A DNA stretch of 64,000 bases from Vallitalea sp. (lineage in GTDB: Bacteria; Bacillota; Clostridia; Lachnospirales; Vallitaleaceae): positions 62,001-126,000 of the forward strand of contig NZ_JAOARO010000059.1 of the NCBI RefSeq assembly GCF_025211055.1. The letters are read 5' to 3'. The position numbers and the translations under genes are program-made. The notes beneath the pieces are model-generated. The model did no database searches, was not told the origin of the DNA, and saw nothing but the letters and a program-made list of their open reading frames with translations. Positions 53,270 through 63,467 of the stretch are shown piece after piece. Numbering within the stretch: position 1 is the first letter of the stretch; the number at the start of each line of letters is the position of its first letter.

Positions 53270-55252
53270 ATGTCAAAAGTTCGCGTATATGAAATCGCTA
53301 AACAACTTGGATTAAGTAATAAAGAATTACTTAACACGTTAAAAGAATTTGATATCGAAGTGAAAAATCATATGAGCTCATTGACAGACGAGGAAGCAAG
53401 TATTATAACTGAATACTATGCTCCTAGTAATGATGAAAATAATGAAGAGGTAGTAGATACAAATGAGGAAACTAGGGAAATAGAAGATGATAATGAAGAT
53501 TTAGATGTAATCTCAATACCAACTAATGTAACTGTAAAAGATTTGGCAGAGAGACTTGGTAAGCAATCATCTGATATTGTAAAATCTCTTATGTTAAAAG
53601 GGATTATGGCTACTGCTAATCAAGAAATTGATTATGAGACAGCAAGTTCAGTTGCACTAGAATTCGATTTCCTTACACAAGAAGAAGAAGAAAAAGATAT
53701 AGTTGACGAATTTTTTGCTGAAGAACCAGACGATGAAGAGGATTTAGTTACTAGATCTCCTATTGTTGTAGTTATGGGTCATGTTGACCATGGTAAAACA
53801 TCTCTATTGGATGCTATACGTGAAAGTAATGTTACATCCAGAGAAGCTGGAGGAATAACTCAACATATTGGTGCATCAGTAGTAACTATAAATGACAATG
53901 ACATTACATTTTTGGATACACCTGGTCATGAAGCTTTTACAGCAATGCGTCTAAGAGGTGCTATGGCTACAGATATAGCAATACTAGTTGTTGCCGCTGA
54001 TGATGGAGTTATGCCTCAGACAGTTGAGGCTATAAACCATGCAAAAGCTGCTAATGTACAAATAATTGTAGCTATCAATAAAATTGACAAACCAGGTGCT
54101 AATCAAGATAGAGTTAAACAAGAATTAGTAGAATATGGTTTAGTAGCAGAAGACTGGGGTGGAGATACTATTTGTGTACCAGTCTCAGCAATAGAAAAAA
54201 CAGGTCTTGACCAATTACTTGAAATGATTCTTTTAGTGTCTGAAATGGAAGAATTAAAAGCTAATCCTAATAAAAAAGCTAGTGGTACAATTGTAGAAGC
54301 TCAGCTTGATAAAGGAAGAGGTCCAGTAGCAACTGTTCTTATTCAAAATGGTACCCTTAAAGTTGGAGATGCCATTATTGCAGGTACATCATATGGTAAG
54401 ATAAGAGCCATGATTGATGACAAAGGACGTAGAGTTAAACAGGCAGGTCCTTCTACACCAGTAGAGATTTTGGGATTATCTGAAGTTCCTGTAGCTGGAG
54501 ATGCATTCTATACTGCTAAGAATGAAAGAGAAGCTAGACATGTAGCTGATAAAGTAATTAGAAGAGATAGAGAGAAACTTATTCAGAATACACCTCAAAA
54601 AGTTACCCTTGATGACCTATTTAGTCAAATACAAGCTGGTAATATGAAAGAACTTAATATTGTTGTTAAGGCAGATGTACAAGGTTCTGTCGAAGCAGTA
54701 AAACAAAGTCTTGTAAAATTATCTAACGAAGAGGTTATGATTAAGGTTATACATGGTGGAGTAGGTGCAATTAATGAATCTGATGTAATGCTTGCATCTG
54801 CATCAAACGCTATTATTATAGGATTTAATGTTCGTCCTGAAACCAGTGCAAAAACTGTGGCTGAAAGTGAACAAATTGATATACGTTTGTATAGAGTAAT
54901 ATATAATGCCATTGAGGATATTGAAGCAGCTATGAAAGGTATGCTTGACCCAGAATACAGAGAAAAAGTTATAGGTCATGCAGAAGTTAGACAGACGTTC
55001 AAAGTTTCAAGTGTAGGAACGATTGCAGGTTCATATGTACAAGATGGTAAATTCACAAGAAATGCAAAAGTCAGACTTGTTCGTGACGGTATAGTTATAT
55101 ACGAAGGAGAACTTGAATCACTTAAGAGATTTAAGGATGACGTTAAAGAAGTTAACTCTGGATATGAATGTGGTATCATGCTTAGCAAATTCAATGACCT
55201 AAAAGAAGGAGATATTGTTGAAGCATATATCATGGAAGAGATACCAAGATAG
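53270..55252 (+). CDS. infB: Translation initiation factor IF-2
   Basis: GTPase that brings fMet-tRNA to the 30S P site and promotes subunit joining. Two IF2_N modules (about 1-52 and 84-135) flank an acidic linker; the G domain has 'GHVDHGKTS' (about 170-178), '[12 protein letters not shown]' and 'NKIDKPGA'; domains II-IV end with '[17 protein letters not shown]' and '[10 protein letters not shown]'. At 660 residues it has a short N terminus compared with enterobacteria. 'cggaggtgg' precedes the ATG. Its substrate tRNA is formylated by fmt, encoded at the start of the window. Confidence 0.98.
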   Translation: MSKVRVYEIAKQLGLSNKELLNTLKEFDIEVKNHMSSLTDEEASIITEYYAPSNDENNEEVVDTNEETREIEDDNEDLDVISIPTNVTVKDLAERLGKQSSDIVKSLMLKGIMATANQEIDYETASSVALEFDFLTQEEEEKDIVDEFFAEEPDDEEDLVTRSPIVVVMGHVDHGKTSLLDAIRESNVTSREAGGITQHIGASVVTINDNDITFLDTPGHEAFTAMRLRGAMATDIAILVVAADDGVMPQTVEAINHAKAANVQIIVAINKIDKPGANQDRVKQELVEYGLVAEDWGGDTICVPVSAIEKTGLDQLLEMILLVSEMEELKANPNKKASGTIVEAQLDKGRGPVATVLIQNGTLKVGDAIIAGTSYGKIRAMIDDKGRRVKQAGPSTPVEILGLSEVPVAGDAFYTAKNEREARHVADKVIRRDREKLIQNTPQKVTLDDLFSQIQAGNMKELNIVVKADVQGSVEAVKQSLVKLSNEEVMIKVIHGGVGAINESDVMLASASNAIIIGFNVRPETSAKTVAESEQIDIRLYRVIYNAIEDIEAAMKGMLDPEYREKVIGHAEVRQTFKVSSVGTIAGSYVQDGKFTRNAKVRLVRDGIVIYEGELESLKRFKDDVKEVNSGYECGIMLSKFNDLKEGDIVEAYIMEEIPR

Positions 55253-55359
55253 TCAAGAAAAGAGACTACGGCTCGCTATAAGATAAAAACTTTATAACAA
55301 CTATGATATAGTTATATATTAAAATATGTATTACTCATAATATAAGAAGGTGAGTAGAA

Positions 55360-55722
55360 ATGAAAAAAAGAAGTAATAGAATTATAAAAATTAATGAAGA
55401 AATCAGAAGAGAAGTAAGTAGTATTTTAAACAGAGGGTTAAAAGATCCTAGAGTTAATCATATGACAAGTGTAGTAAGTGTTGATACTACTCCAGATTTA
55501 AAATATTGTAAGATATATGTTAGTGTACTTGGTGACGAGACATCTCAAAGCGATACTTTAGAAGGATTAAAACGTTCTACTGGATTTATTAGAAATGAAC
55601 TAGCTAGAAGAATAAATCTAAGAAATACCCCAGAAATAACGTTTGTAGTAGATCAATCCATTGAATATGGGATAAATATGTCAAAATTAATTGATGAAGT
55701 TAACAAACCAAAAGGTGAATAA
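55360..55722 (+). CDS. rbfA: 30S ribosome-binding factor RbfA
   Basis: Cold-shock and 16S rRNA 5'-end maturation factor. A 120-residue KH-fold protein with 'RIIKINEEIRREVSSILNRG', 'KDPRV', 'VVSVDTTPDLKYCKIYVSVL' and 'RNTPEITFVVDQSIEYGINM'. It follows infB by about 105 bases that I find to be non-coding. The next gene's ribosome binding site ('aaggtgaat') is inside the last codons. Confidence 0.97.
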   Translation: MKKRSNRIIKINEEIRREVSSILNRGLKDPRVNHMTSVVSVDTTPDLKYCKIYVSVLGDETSQSDTLEGLKRSTGFIRNELARRINLRNTPEITFVVDQSIEYGINMSKLIDEVNKPKGE

Positions 55723-55723
55723 T

Positions 55724-56686
55724 ATGAATCTACAAGAAATAATTAATATATGTGAGGGCTACAAAAATATCATAATATCAGGACATATACATCCAGATGG
55801 AGATTGTGTTGGTGCTTGTTATGCATTAGCATTAATTCTCCATAAAAAAGGAATAAATGCCGCTATTGCTTTAGATGATGTACCTGATACATATGATTAT
55901 CTAAAAGGTAGCAATTATTTACTAAAAGCAATCAAGAAGGATAACTACGTTTTTATCTCTCTTGATTGTGGTGATAAAGAAAGACTGGGAGCTAATTCAG
56001 AGATTTTTGACAAGGCTTCTGTAACTATTAATATTGATCATCATATCAGTAACACAAAATTTGCAGATTATAACTATGTTTCAGATGTTAGTTCTACTTG
56101 TGAAATAATATATGAGATTCTTGAACGTTCTAGTGAAACTAAGTTATTAGATAAAGATATATGCGAAGCACTGTATACAGGACTTATCTATGATACTGGA
56201 GCATTCAAACATAGTAATACTACAAAAAGGACTCATGAAATAGCTGGTGAGTTAATTAAGCATGGAATAGATTTTACTGATATTACTAACAGGCTTTTTT
56301 ATTACAGATCCTACAAATCCTTAAAGATTCTAGGAACAGCTATTAAAAATGCTGGATTTAATACAGATAATAAAGTAATATTTACACATTTGACAATAGA
56401 TGAACTTAAGGAATACGATTGTGATAAAAAGGATACAGAAAGTATAGTTCAAATATTAAACGAAGTCATAGAAAGTGAATGTGCTATATTCATTATACAA
56501 AATGGCTACAATACTTATAAAGTGAGCTTAAGATCACGTAATGATATAGATGTATGCAAAATAGCTAAGAAATTTGGTGGCGGTGGACATACAAAAGCTT
56601 CAGGTTGTACCATGTCTGGTAATATCACAGAAATAAAAGATAAATTATTTAGTGCAGTAGAAGAACAAATAAAGGATATCATATGA
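55724..56686 (+). CDS. nrnA: Bifunctional oligoribonuclease / PAP phosphatase NrnA
   Basis: DHH/DHHA1 phosphoesterase that degrades 2-5 nt RNAs and dephosphorylates 3'-phosphoadenosine 5'-phosphate. Motifs are 'SGHIHPDGDCVGA' (about 19-31), 'SLDCGDKERL' (Asp81), 'NIDHH' (103-107) and C-terminal 'FGGGGHTKASGC', in the canonical order. The length is 320 residues from ATG 55724, which follows 'aaaggtgaat'; an upstream in-frame ATG inside rbfA is rejected. The truB start overlaps the stop ('atga'). Confidence 0.95.
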   Translation: MNLQEIINICEGYKNIIISGHIHPDGDCVGACYALALILHKKGINAAIALDDVPDTYDYLKGSNYLLKAIKKDNYVFISLDCGDKERLGANSEIFDKASVTINIDHHISNTKFADYNYVSDVSSTCEIIYEILERSSETKLLDKDICEALYTGLIYDTGAFKHSNTTKRTHEIAGELIKHGIDFTDITNRLFYYRSYKSLKILGTAIKNAGFNTDNKVIFTHLTIDELKEYDCDKKDTESIVQILNEVIESECAIFIIQNGYNTYKVSLRSRNDIDVCKIAKKFGGGGHTKASGCTMSGNITEIKDKLFSAVEEQIKDII

Positions 56687-57582
56687 ATGGAATAATTAAT
56701 GTTTATAAAGAAAAAGGTTATACATCATTTGATGTAGTAGCAATACTTAGAAAAAAATTAAAAATAAAAAAAATAGGGCATACAGGTACACTGGATCCAG
56801 AAGCTGAAGGTGTACTTCCTGTATGTGTAGGAAAAGCTACAAAAGTAGCTGATTACATTACAGATACAACTAAGACATATCTTGCTACTATGACTCTAGG
56901 AATAGAAACAGATACAGAGGACCATACTGGCAATATTATTAGCGAAAAAGAAGTGACATGTTCTAAAGAACAAATAGAAGAAGCTGTTAATTCTTTTATT
57001 GGTGATTACAGTCAGATACCACCTATGTACTCTGCTCTTAAGGTAAATGGTAAAAGATTATACCAGCTAGCAAGAGAAGGAAAGACTATTGAACGTAAAG
57101 CTAGGAATATATATATTTATAATATAGATATCCTAAATATCTACGGTACCAATGTTGAAATGGAAGTAAAGTGTTCAAAAGGTACTTATATAAGAACATT
57201 GTGTGCCGATATAGGAACTAAACTTGGTTGTGGAGCTCACATGAGTAAACTCATAAGAACTCAGTCAAGTCTATTCAGTATTGACTCTAGTATAAAACTA
57301 GATGAAATTGATAATTATATCATGAATGATAGAGCAAGTGATATAGTTACTAGCATTGATAAAGTTTTTCTAGAGTTTAATAAATTGGTTGTTAGTTCAG
57401 AATATGATAAATTCCTTTATAATGGTAACAAATTAAAGGTAGAATTTACAAAAGACAGCGAAAAAGTAACAGAACATATGCAGTATAGAATATATGATGA
57501 AAAAAACAATTTTATCGGCATATACCAATCTATATTAAAAGATGAAAATATGATACTAAAGCCTATTAAATTGTTCTTGTAA
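56683..57582 (+). CDS. truB: tRNA pseudouridine-55 synthase TruB
   Basis: Forms pseudouridine 55 in the T loop of nearly all tRNAs. The catalytic motif 'GHTGTLDPEAEGVLPVCVG' places Asp38; 'IPPMYSALKVNGKRLYQLAR' and 'CSKGTYIRTLCADIG' are further family blocks. It has 299 residues. The ATG overlaps the nrnA stop by four bases. Stands in the conserved rbfA-nrnA-truB-ribF order. Confidence 0.98.
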   Translation: MNGIINVYKEKGYTSFDVVAILRKKLKIKKIGHTGTLDPEAEGVLPVCVGKATKVADYITDTTKTYLATMTLGIETDTEDHTGNIISEKEVTCSKEQIEEAVNSFIGDYSQIPPMYSALKVNGKRLYQLAREGKTIERKARNIYIYNIDILNIYGTNVEMEVKCSKGTYIRTLCADIGTKLGCGAHMSKLIRTQSSLFSIDSSIKLDEIDNYIMNDRASDIVTSIDKVFLEFNKLVVSSEYDKFLYNGNKLKVEFTKDSEKVTEHMQYRIYDEKNNFIGIYQSILKDENMILKPIKLFL

Positions 57583-57594
57583 GGAGATTGTTAG

Positions 57595-58509
57595 ATGGAA
57601 TACATTAAAGATACAAAAGAATTTACATCTCCTCCTTCTGTTGTAGTCCTAGGCAATTTTGATGGAATACATATCGGTCATAGAAAACTCATATGTAAGG
57701 CCTCTAAGCTATCTAGAGAACTTGGTCTGAAATCATTAGTTCTTACTTTTGATCCACATCCGAGTTTTGTATTAGCAAATAAAGAACCTGTTGACCTTAT
57801 ATATCTAAGCTGTGAAAAGGAACGACTTTTGAGTAATATAGATATATTTGTTGAATATCCTTATGACCTTGTTACAGCAAAGATGACCCCAGAGAATTTT
57901 ATTAAAAAAGTTATCTGCAAACAACTAAATGCTAAATTTATTGTAGTTGGAAATGATTACAGATTTGGGCACGAGAGAAAAGGAGATATTAATTTATTAA
58001 AAAAATTATCTTCTAAATATGGATATGAACTAATTTCAATTCCCAAAATTGCATATAACAATAATATTGTAAGTAGTACTTGGATCAGGAAAGAAATAAA
58101 ACAAGGTAACATTAAGCTTGCAAATAAATTATTGGGTGAGAATTTTAGCATAACAGGAAAGGTTGTAGAAGGTAAGAAAAATGGAAGAAAGTTCGGATTT
58201 CCTACAGCAAATATAATACCCCATAGATATAAAATATTACCACCTAATGGTGTTTATTATTCTAATATATCCGTAAATGGTAAAAAGTATGACAGTATTA
58301 CCAATGTAGGGGTTAATCCAACATTAAATGGACAAAAAAAAGTTGTGGAAACACATATCTTAGGTTTTGACGAAGATATATATGGACAAGTTGTAGTTGT
58401 AGAGTTTATTCAATTTATTAGAAAAGAAAAAAAATTCAATTCTATTGAGGAATTAAAAAAAGAAGTTTCTAGCAATATAGAATATGTTACAAGTTTAATA
58501 AATGAATAA
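57595..58509 (+). CDS. ribF: Bifunctional riboflavin kinase / FAD synthetase
   Basis: Turns riboflavin into FMN and then FAD. The N-terminal adenylyltransferase domain has 'VVVLGNFDGIHIGHRKLI' (HxGH type) and 'DYRFGHERKGD'; the C-terminal flavokinase domain has 'KNGRKFGFPTANI' and 'GVYYSNI', 'TNVGVNPT', 'ETHILGFDEDIYGQ'. It has 304 residues. 'aaggagattg' precedes the ATG, 12 bases after truB. No obvious hairpin closes the operon; the following 270 bases lead to the rpsO promoter. Confidence 0.97.
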   Translation: MEYIKDTKEFTSPPSVVVLGNFDGIHIGHRKLICKASKLSRELGLKSLVLTFDPHPSFVLANKEPVDLIYLSCEKERLLSNIDIFVEYPYDLVTAKMTPENFIKKVICKQLNAKFIVVGNDYRFGHERKGDINLLKKLSSKYGYELISIPKIAYNNNIVSSTWIRKEIKQGNIKLANKLLGENFSITGKVVEGKKNGRKFGFPTANIIPHRYKILPPNGVYYSNISVNGKKYDSITNVGVNPTLNGQKKVVETHILGFDEDIYGQVVVVEFIQFIRKEKKFNSIEELKKEVSSNIEYVTSLINE

Positions 58510-58661
58510 TGCTTAAAAAATGTTGAAGAAATAATATAGAAATTGTATTTTTTATAATAAAAATGTTAAAAATATACTAAGTATAGAAGAAATAACATAA
58601 ATTGATTTCGTAATATTAAATTATGCAAAATTAATAACTAGATATCATATAAAATAATTTG

Positions 58662-58690
58662 TTTACAAAAATATCTATTTATGATAAAAT
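58662..58690 (+). promoter_or_regulatory. Extended -10 promoter for rpsO
   Basis: 'TTTACA' (58662-58667), 17 bases, 'TAAAAT' (58685-58690), with 'TGA' directly before the -10 (extended -10). Predicted start near 58697, the first base of the structured leader. The 150 bases upstream, back to ribF, are AT-rich with no gene seen. Confidence 0.75.
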
Positions 58691-58696
58691 TTATTG

Positions 58697-58770
58697 ATGG
58701 AAGCCATTGCTCAGAAACTTGGGAGACTCCGACCCTTTCTTAGCAATCGGTGATTATCTAAAATCATGGA
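58697..58770 (+). ncRNA. Structured rpsO (S15) mRNA leader
   Basis: A long stem ATTGCTCAGAAA (58706-58717) / TTTCTTAGCAAT (58736-58747) with one mismatch encloses a small GGAG-a-CTCC hairpin. The preceding ATGG-aag-CCAT (58697-58707) can form a competing helix. Firmicutes rpsO genes commonly have an S15-binding autoregulatory leader here; location between promoter and rpsO fits this. Confidence 0.65.
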
Positions 58771-58781
58771 GGTAAAGAAAA

Positions 58782-59042
58782 ATGGAAAAAACTAAACAAG
58801 AAATAATTACAGAATTTGGAAGAAATGCTAATGACACTGGTTCACCAGAAGTTCAAATCGCATTACTTACTGCAAGAATCAATCACTTAACAGAGCATTT
58901 AAAGATGCACAAAAAAGACCATCACTCAAGAAGAGGATTACTTATGATGGTTGGTCAAAGAAGAGGTTTATTACAATATCTTAAAAATAAGGATATTGAA
59001 GGATATCGTAGCTTAATCAAAAAATTAGGATTAAGAAGATAG
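58782..59042 (+). CDS. rpsO: 30S ribosomal protein S15
   Basis: An 86-residue uS15. '[20 protein letters not shown]' and '[19 protein letters not shown]' are diagnostic. S15 binds 16S rRNA early and its own mRNA leader in many bacteria. 'ggaggtaaag' precedes the ATG. It forms the standard rpsO-pnp pair with polynucleotide phosphorylase, but two hairpins and an inverted repeat separate the genes. Confidence 0.98.
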   Translation: MEKTKQEIITEFGRNANDTGSPEVQIALLTARINHLTEHLKMHKKDHHSRRGLLMMVGQRRGLLQYLKNKDIEGYRSLIKKLGLRR

Positions 59043-59062
59043 TTATAATCTTATTTGATTGA

Positions 59063-59087
59063 AACCTAAAAATTATATTTTTAGGTT
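59063..59087 (+). terminator. First hairpin after rpsO, A/T-rich
   Basis: Perfect 11-bp stem AACCTAAAAAT / ATTTTTAGGTT with a 3-base loop, starting 20 bases after the rpsO stop. The stem itself carries the T run (ATTTTT), so it may terminate weakly or stabilise the rpsO 3' end. Confidence 0.6.
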
Positions 59088-59092
59088 ATTGA

Positions 59093-59112
59093 AGAGCGGA
59101 GAAATCCGCTCT
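59093..59112 (+). terminator. Second hairpin after rpsO, GAAA-capped
   Basis: Perfect 8-bp stem AGAGCGGA / TCCGCTCT with a GAAA loop, followed by 'ataatttt'. In other bacteria the rpsO-pnp gap contains a terminator and an RNase III site that controls pnp; rnc is in this window. Confidence 0.72.
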
Positions 59113-59148
59113 ATAATTTTAAATTTAAAGAATTAATCAAGTTTTTAT

Positions 59149-59252
59149 GTCTTTAGTACTAGCATAGTTAACCTTTAGTCATTAGTTTTTGTTTTTTAAT
59201 ATTTATAGAAATAGAAGATGAAAACTAACGACTAAGGATCTAGACTAAAGAC
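59149..59252. repeat. Imperfect inverted repeat between rpsO and pnp
   Basis: The left arm (59149-59190) begins 'gtctttagtactag' and ends 'ttagtcattagttttt'; the right arm (59220-59252) begins 'gaaaactaacgactaagg' and ends 'tagactaaagac'. Both ends pair well, with a roughly 9-base bulge in the left arm and a 29-base AT-rich loop. The motif CTTTAGT / ACTAAAG recurs. No gene is present. It differs in sequence from the other two palindromic elements. Confidence 0.6.
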
Positions 59253-59286
59253 AACCAAAATTTATTATTCGGAAGGAGATTGTTAA

Positions 59287-61383
59287 ATGTCTAGAGTATA
59301 TTCATTAGAATTAGCAGGTAGAACTCTATCTGTTGAAATTGGAAAAGTTGCAGAGCAAGCTAATGGAGCTGCATTAGTAAGATATGGAGATACAGTTGTA
59401 TTATCTACTGCAACAGCATCAGAGAAACCACGTGAAGGAATTGATTTCTTCCCATTAAGCGTTGATTATGAGGAACGTTTATATTCAGTTGGAAAAATTC
59501 CAGGTGGATTTATAAAAAGAGAAGGAAAACCTACAGAAAATGCGGTACTTACTTCAAGGGTTATTGATAGACCTATCAGACCTTTGTTCCCAAAAGATTA
59601 TAGAAATGACTGTGCAGTTGTAAATACAGTTCTTTCTGTAGATCAAGACTGTCAACCAGAACTAGTTGCTATGATTGGTTCATCTATAGCTTTATCAATA
59701 TCTGATATTCCTTTCCAAGGTCCAACAAGTTCACTTATGTTAGGATATGTTGATGGAGAAATCGTTGTTAATCCTACAGCAGAACAAAGAGAGAAGACAA
59801 GAATGTCATTAACTGTTGCATCTACTAGTGAAAAAGTTGTTATGATTGAAGCTGGTGCAGATGAGATACCAGAGGAAACTATGGTACAAGCAATTTTTAA
59901 AGCACATGAAGAAAATCAGAAAATAGTAGAATGGATAAATGGTATTGTAGAAAAAGAAGGTAAAGAAAAGCATGGTTACGAAGAGTCAGTAGTGCCTAGT
60001 GAAGTATATGAAGCGGTAGTTAACTTCATTGGTGATGAAAGAATGGAAGCTGCAGTGTTTACTGATGTTAAACAAGTTAGACAGCAAAGAATCAGCGAGA
60101 TCACTGAAGAACTCACTGCAAAATTTGAAGAAGAAAATGAAGATTGGGTTTCCCATATAGGTGAAGCCGTATATAAATATCAAAAACAAACTGTAAGAAG
60201 AATGATTTTAAGAGATCATAAAAGACCAGATGGACGTGCTCTTGATGAAATAAGAAAATTAAGTTCAGAGGTAGATATTTTACCTAACACTCATGGTTCA
60301 GCATTATTCAGCCGTGGACAAACACAAGTTCTTACAATTACAACATTAGGACCTCTAGGAGAAGTTCAGATGTTAGATGGATTAGATGAACTTGAAACAT
60401 CTAAGAGATATATACATCATTATAATTTTCCATCATATTCAGTTGGGGAAACAAGACCATCTAGAGGACCTGGACGTAGAGAAATTGGACATGGTGCATT
60501 AGCTGAAAAAGCACTATTACCAGTTATTCCATCAGAAGAGGATTTCCCATATGCAATAAGACTTGTATCTGAGGTACTTAGTTCTAATGGTTCTACTTCT
60601 CAAGGAAGTATATGTGCAAGTACTTTATCACTTATGGCATCTGGAGTACCAATAAAAGCCCCAGTAGCAGGAATATCAGTTGGACTTGTTACAGGTGAAA
60701 CTGATGATGATTATGTTATGCTTACTGATATCCAAGGTCTTGAAGATTTCTTTGGAGATATGGACTTCAAAGTAGCAGGTACTCATAAAGGTATCACAGC
60801 AATCCAAATGGATATTAAAATACATGGACTTACTAATGAAATTATTGAAAAAGCTATTTACCAAACTAGAAGAGCTAGATTATTCATACTAGATGAAGTT
60901 ATGCTAAAAGCTATTGATGAACCAAGAACTGAATTATCCAAGATGGCTCCAAAAATTCTTCAAACTAAGATTGACCCAGAAAAAATCAGTGAGGTTATTG
61001 GACCACGTGGAAAAACTATTAACAAAATCATTGACGAAACTGGAGTTAAGATTGATATTGAAGATGATGGAAGAATCTTTATCTGTGGCGTAGAAAGTGA
61101 AGCTACTAATAAAGCCTTAAAGATAATTGAATCCATAGCAAAAGATATAGAGGTCGGCGCAATCTATACTGGAAAAGTAGCTAGAATAACTAAGTTTGGT
61201 GCATTCGTAGAAATAGCTCCAGGTAAAGACGGATTAGTGCATATATCAAAATTAGCTCATGAAAGAGTTGGAAAAGTTGAAGATGTAGTTAGTATCGGTG
61301 ATGAAATCCTAGTTAAGGTTACAGAGATAGATAATCAAGGTAGAATCAATCTTTCAAGAAAAGATGCATTACCAAAAGAATAA
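59287..61383 (+). CDS. pnp: Polyribonucleotide nucleotidyltransferase
   Basis: Phosphorolytic 3'-5' exoribonuclease of the degradosome. Two RNase PH domains (about 5-230 and 310-545; '[18 protein letters not shown]' in the first, '[15 protein letters not shown]' and '[14 protein letters not shown]' in the second) are joined by a helical linker; a KH domain ('[19 protein letters not shown]') and an S1 domain ('[20 protein letters not shown]') end the protein. It has 698 residues. 'ggaaggagatt' precedes the ATG. Confidence 0.98.
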   Translation: MSRVYSLELAGRTLSVEIGKVAEQANGAALVRYGDTVVLSTATASEKPREGIDFFPLSVDYEERLYSVGKIPGGFIKREGKPTENAVLTSRVIDRPIRPLFPKDYRNDCAVVNTVLSVDQDCQPELVAMIGSSIALSISDIPFQGPTSSLMLGYVDGEIVVNPTAEQREKTRMSLTVASTSEKVVMIEAGADEIPEETMVQAIFKAHEENQKIVEWINGIVEKEGKEKHGYEESVVPSEVYEAVVNFIGDERMEAAVFTDVKQVRQQRISEITEELTAKFEEENEDWVSHIGEAVYKYQKQTVRRMILRDHKRPDGRALDEIRKLSSEVDILPNTHGSALFSRGQTQVLTITTLGPLGEVQMLDGLDELETSKRYIHHYNFPSYSVGETRPSRGPGRREIGHGALAEKALLPVIPSEEDFPYAIRLVSEVLSSNGSTSQGSICASTLSLMASGVPIKAPVAGISVGLVTGETDDDYVMLTDIQGLEDFFGDMDFKVAGTHKGITAIQMDIKIHGLTNEIIEKAIYQTRRARLFILDEVMLKAIDEPRTELSKMAPKILQTKIDPEKISEVIGPRGKTINKIIDETGVKIDIEDDGRIFICGVESEATNKALKIIESIAKDIEVGAIYTGKVARITKFGAFVEIAPGKDGLVHISKLAHERVGKVEDVVSIGDEILVKVTEIDNQGRINLSRKDALPKE

Positions 61384-61427
61384 TAATTTATAATTAAGAT
61401 ATATGAATTAGGAAGAGGGATTCCCTC

Positions 61428-61480
61428 AAAGCGACTGTAACACTTTATTTTCAAGGAAGCGTCATAGTCGCTTTTCTTGA
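61428..61480 (+). terminator. Terminator after pnp
   Basis: Nine-bp stem AAAGCGACT (61428-61436) / AGTCGCTTT (61466-61474) with a 29-base loop, then 'tcttg'. A small hairpin GAGGG-att-CCCTC (61415-61427) directly precedes it. The rest of the gap to 61626 shows no gene. Confidence 0.7.
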
Positions 61481-61626
61481 TTTATTATTTAACTAAATGC
61501 ACATACTGTATTTAGAATTAATTATTTATTTGATTTTCCCTTCCATTAATATGAGTGCATTAAAGGTGGGAAAGTTGAGTTATTTAATATACAATTGTAG
61601 ATAAAGCAATTTTTGGAGGATAGAAT

Positions 61627-62889
61627 ATGGTTAAAATGAAGACTATGGATAATGGATTATGTGTAGTTGGTGAAGAAAATTCATTTGTAAGATCCGTTGC
61701 ACTGGGTATATGGATTAAAAATGGGTCAATAGATGAAAATAAAAATAACAATGGTATATCCCATTTTATAGAACATATGATGTTTAAAGGAACCAAAAAC
61801 AGAACAGCAAAAGATATTGCTGATGAAATGTCAGAGGTAGGAGGGAGAATTAATGCATTTACTGGTAAGGAGTATATGTGTTATTACGCTCATACTCTTG
61901 ATAACCATATAGATGTAGCTCTTGATGTTTTATCTGATATGATACTTAATTCGGGTATGAAAGATGAAGACATGAAAAAAGAAAAAGGTGTCATAATAGA
62001 AGAAATTAATATGTATGAAGATTCACCAGAAGAGATTGTTCATGATCTAATTCAAGAAGAATCTTGGAGCGGTTCAACTCTTGGTTACAACATTCTTGGA
62101 ACAAAGGAATTAGTTAACAATTTTACTAAAAAAGACATTGAAGAATATATGTCAAAACACTATATACCTGAAAATATTGTGATTTCAGTTGTTGGTAAAT
62201 TTGATTTTGATGAGATGTTTGAGAAAATAAGTAAAAAGTTTTCTGTTCTCAAGAAAAAAAATAGAGTTGAAAGAGTTAAAAAATTAAACTACAAAAAGTG
62301 CTTTGTAACAAAAGATAAAGATATAGAACAAATTCATTTATGTATGTCTTTTCCAAGTATACCTTATAATTCAGATAAGATTTATATTTTATCCATATTG
62401 AATACTATTCTTGGTGGAGGTATTAATTCCAGATTATTCCAATCTATTAGAGAGGAAAAAGGATTAGCATATTCAATCTATTCTTATGTAGAAACATATA
62501 ATATTGCAGGAATGATTAATATATATGCGGCTACCAATCCAACTCAAATAGAGCCAGTTATACTAGGTGTCATGGAAGAAATTAATCTATTGTTAGAAAA
62601 AGGAATAGATGAAAAACAACTGAATCAAACCAAAGAACAGTTAAAAAGCAATCTTATAATAGGTTTTGAAAATATGAACTCCAGAATGTCTAGTTATGGG
62701 AAAACAAAACTCATGATAGATAGAATAAAATCACAGGACGAAATGATAGAAGGTATCAATGCTGTTAACTTAAATAGTTTTATGAATTTTGCTAAAAAAA
62801 CATTCAACTACAATGATATGAGTACAGCTTTAGTTGGAAGACATAAAGATATTGATATTGAAAGGATTAAGAATCTATGCACAAGGTAA
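61627..62889 (+). CDS. M16-family zinc peptidase (YmxG/MlpA-like)
   Basis: A 420-residue insulinase/processing-peptidase family protein. The inverted zinc motif 'HFIEH' (46-50) is followed by the third ligand Glu in '[17 protein letters not shown]'. The second, inactive half contains '[20 protein letters not shown]' and '[10 protein letters not shown]', the family R/Y pair. It is placed after pnp and before dut, as ymxG is in Bacillus. No signal peptide, so cytoplasmic; substrate unknown. 'tggagga' precedes the ATG. The last 13 bases overlap dut. Confidence 0.93.
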   Translation: MVKMKTMDNGLCVVGEENSFVRSVALGIWIKNGSIDENKNNNGISHFIEHMMFKGTKNRTAKDIADEMSEVGGRINAFTGKEYMCYYAHTLDNHIDVALDVLSDMILNSGMKDEDMKKEKGVIIEEINMYEDSPEEIVHDLIQEESWSGSTLGYNILGTKELVNNFTKKDIEEYMSKHYIPENIVISVVGKFDFDEMFEKISKKFSVLKKKNRVERVKKLNYKKCFVTKDKDIEQIHLCMSFPSIPYNSDKIYILSILNTILGGGINSRLFQSIREEKGLAYSIYSYVETYNIAGMINIYAATNPTQIEPVILGVMEEINLLLEKGIDEKQLNQTKEQLKSNLIIGFENMNSRMSSYGKTKLMIDRIKSQDEMIEGINAVNLNSFMNFAKKTFNYNDMSTALVGRHKDIDIERIKNLCTR

Positions 62890-63326
62890 AAGTCTATGTA
62901 GAGCAAACTGACAGTGGAAAGATATTACCTCTACCAAAGTATATGAGTAAAGATGCAGCGGGTATGGATCTATATGCTTGCTTAGAGGATGATGTAGTAT
63001 TAGAAAAGGGTAAAATCAAATTAATACCTACTGGTCTTAAGATAGCGTTGCCTTCAGGATATGAAGCTCAGATTAGACCTAGAAGTGGTCTTGCGCTCAA
63101 ACATGGTATTAGTTTAGTCAACACTCCAGGAACTATAGACGCAGACTATAGAGGAGAAATAAAAGTTATAATGATTAACTTTGGTGAAGAGGATTTTACT
63201 ATTAAACATGGTGAAAGAATTGCTCAAATGGTTATTAATAAGATTGAGCAAGTAGAACTTGAAGTCACAGATGGCTTAGAGAATACTGAAAGAGGTTCTG
63301 GTGGCTTTGGTCATACAGGAAAATAG
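62877..63326 (+). CDS. dut: Deoxyuridine 5'-triphosphate nucleotidohydrolase (dUTPase)
   Basis: Hydrolyses dUTP to dUMP and PPi, keeping uracil out of DNA. All five trimeric dUTPase motifs are seen in 149 residues: 'AAGMDLYA', '[12 protein letters not shown]', '[16 protein letters not shown]', 'ERIAQMVI' and the C-terminal '[10 protein letters not shown]'. The ATG lies 13 bases inside the M16 gene, so the two are coupled. In many clostridia dut follows this protease. Confidence 0.97.
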   Translation: MHKVKVYVEQTDSGKILPLPKYMSKDAAGMDLYACLEDDVVLEKGKIKLIPTGLKIALPSGYEAQIRPRSGLALKHGISLVNTPGTIDADYRGEIKVIMINFGEEDFTIKHGERIAQMVINKIEQVELEVTDGLENTERGSGGFGHTGK

Positions 63327-63341
63327 AATGTTAATAAATTT

Positions 63342-63363
63342 GCCTTATGAAAATTCATAAGGC
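63342..63363 (+). terminator. Terminator after dut
   Basis: Perfect 10-bp stem GCCTTATGAA / TTCATAAGGC with a 2-base nominal loop (in practice 8 bp and a larger loop), followed by 'tttaatatta'. Confidence 0.7.
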
Positions 63364-63386
63364 TTTAATATTATATTGATTAATGC

Positions 63387-63432
63387 TATACTAAAACATA
63401 GTATGAAGGTTCTAGCAAGAGATTTATAGAAC
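63387..63432 (+). promoter_or_regulatory. Candidate promoter and inverted repeats upstream of the aldo/keto reductase
   Basis: 'TGCTATACT' gives an extended -10 at 63387-63392 but the -35 is poor. Overlapping and downstream inverted repeats are present: ATACT-n7-AGTAT across the -10 and GTTCTA (63409-63414) / TAGAAC (63427-63432). A poor -35 plus dyads suggests control by a dimeric regulator that is not encoded in the window. Confidence 0.35.
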
Positions 63433-63467
63433 TTACATATTTAAAATATTTTTAACGAGGTGGTATA

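Noticed and set aside
61551..61605. Seventeen-codon frame between pnp and the M16 peptidase
   Set aside because: Too short, without a ribosome binding site at its ATG and no hydrophobic or leader-peptide character.
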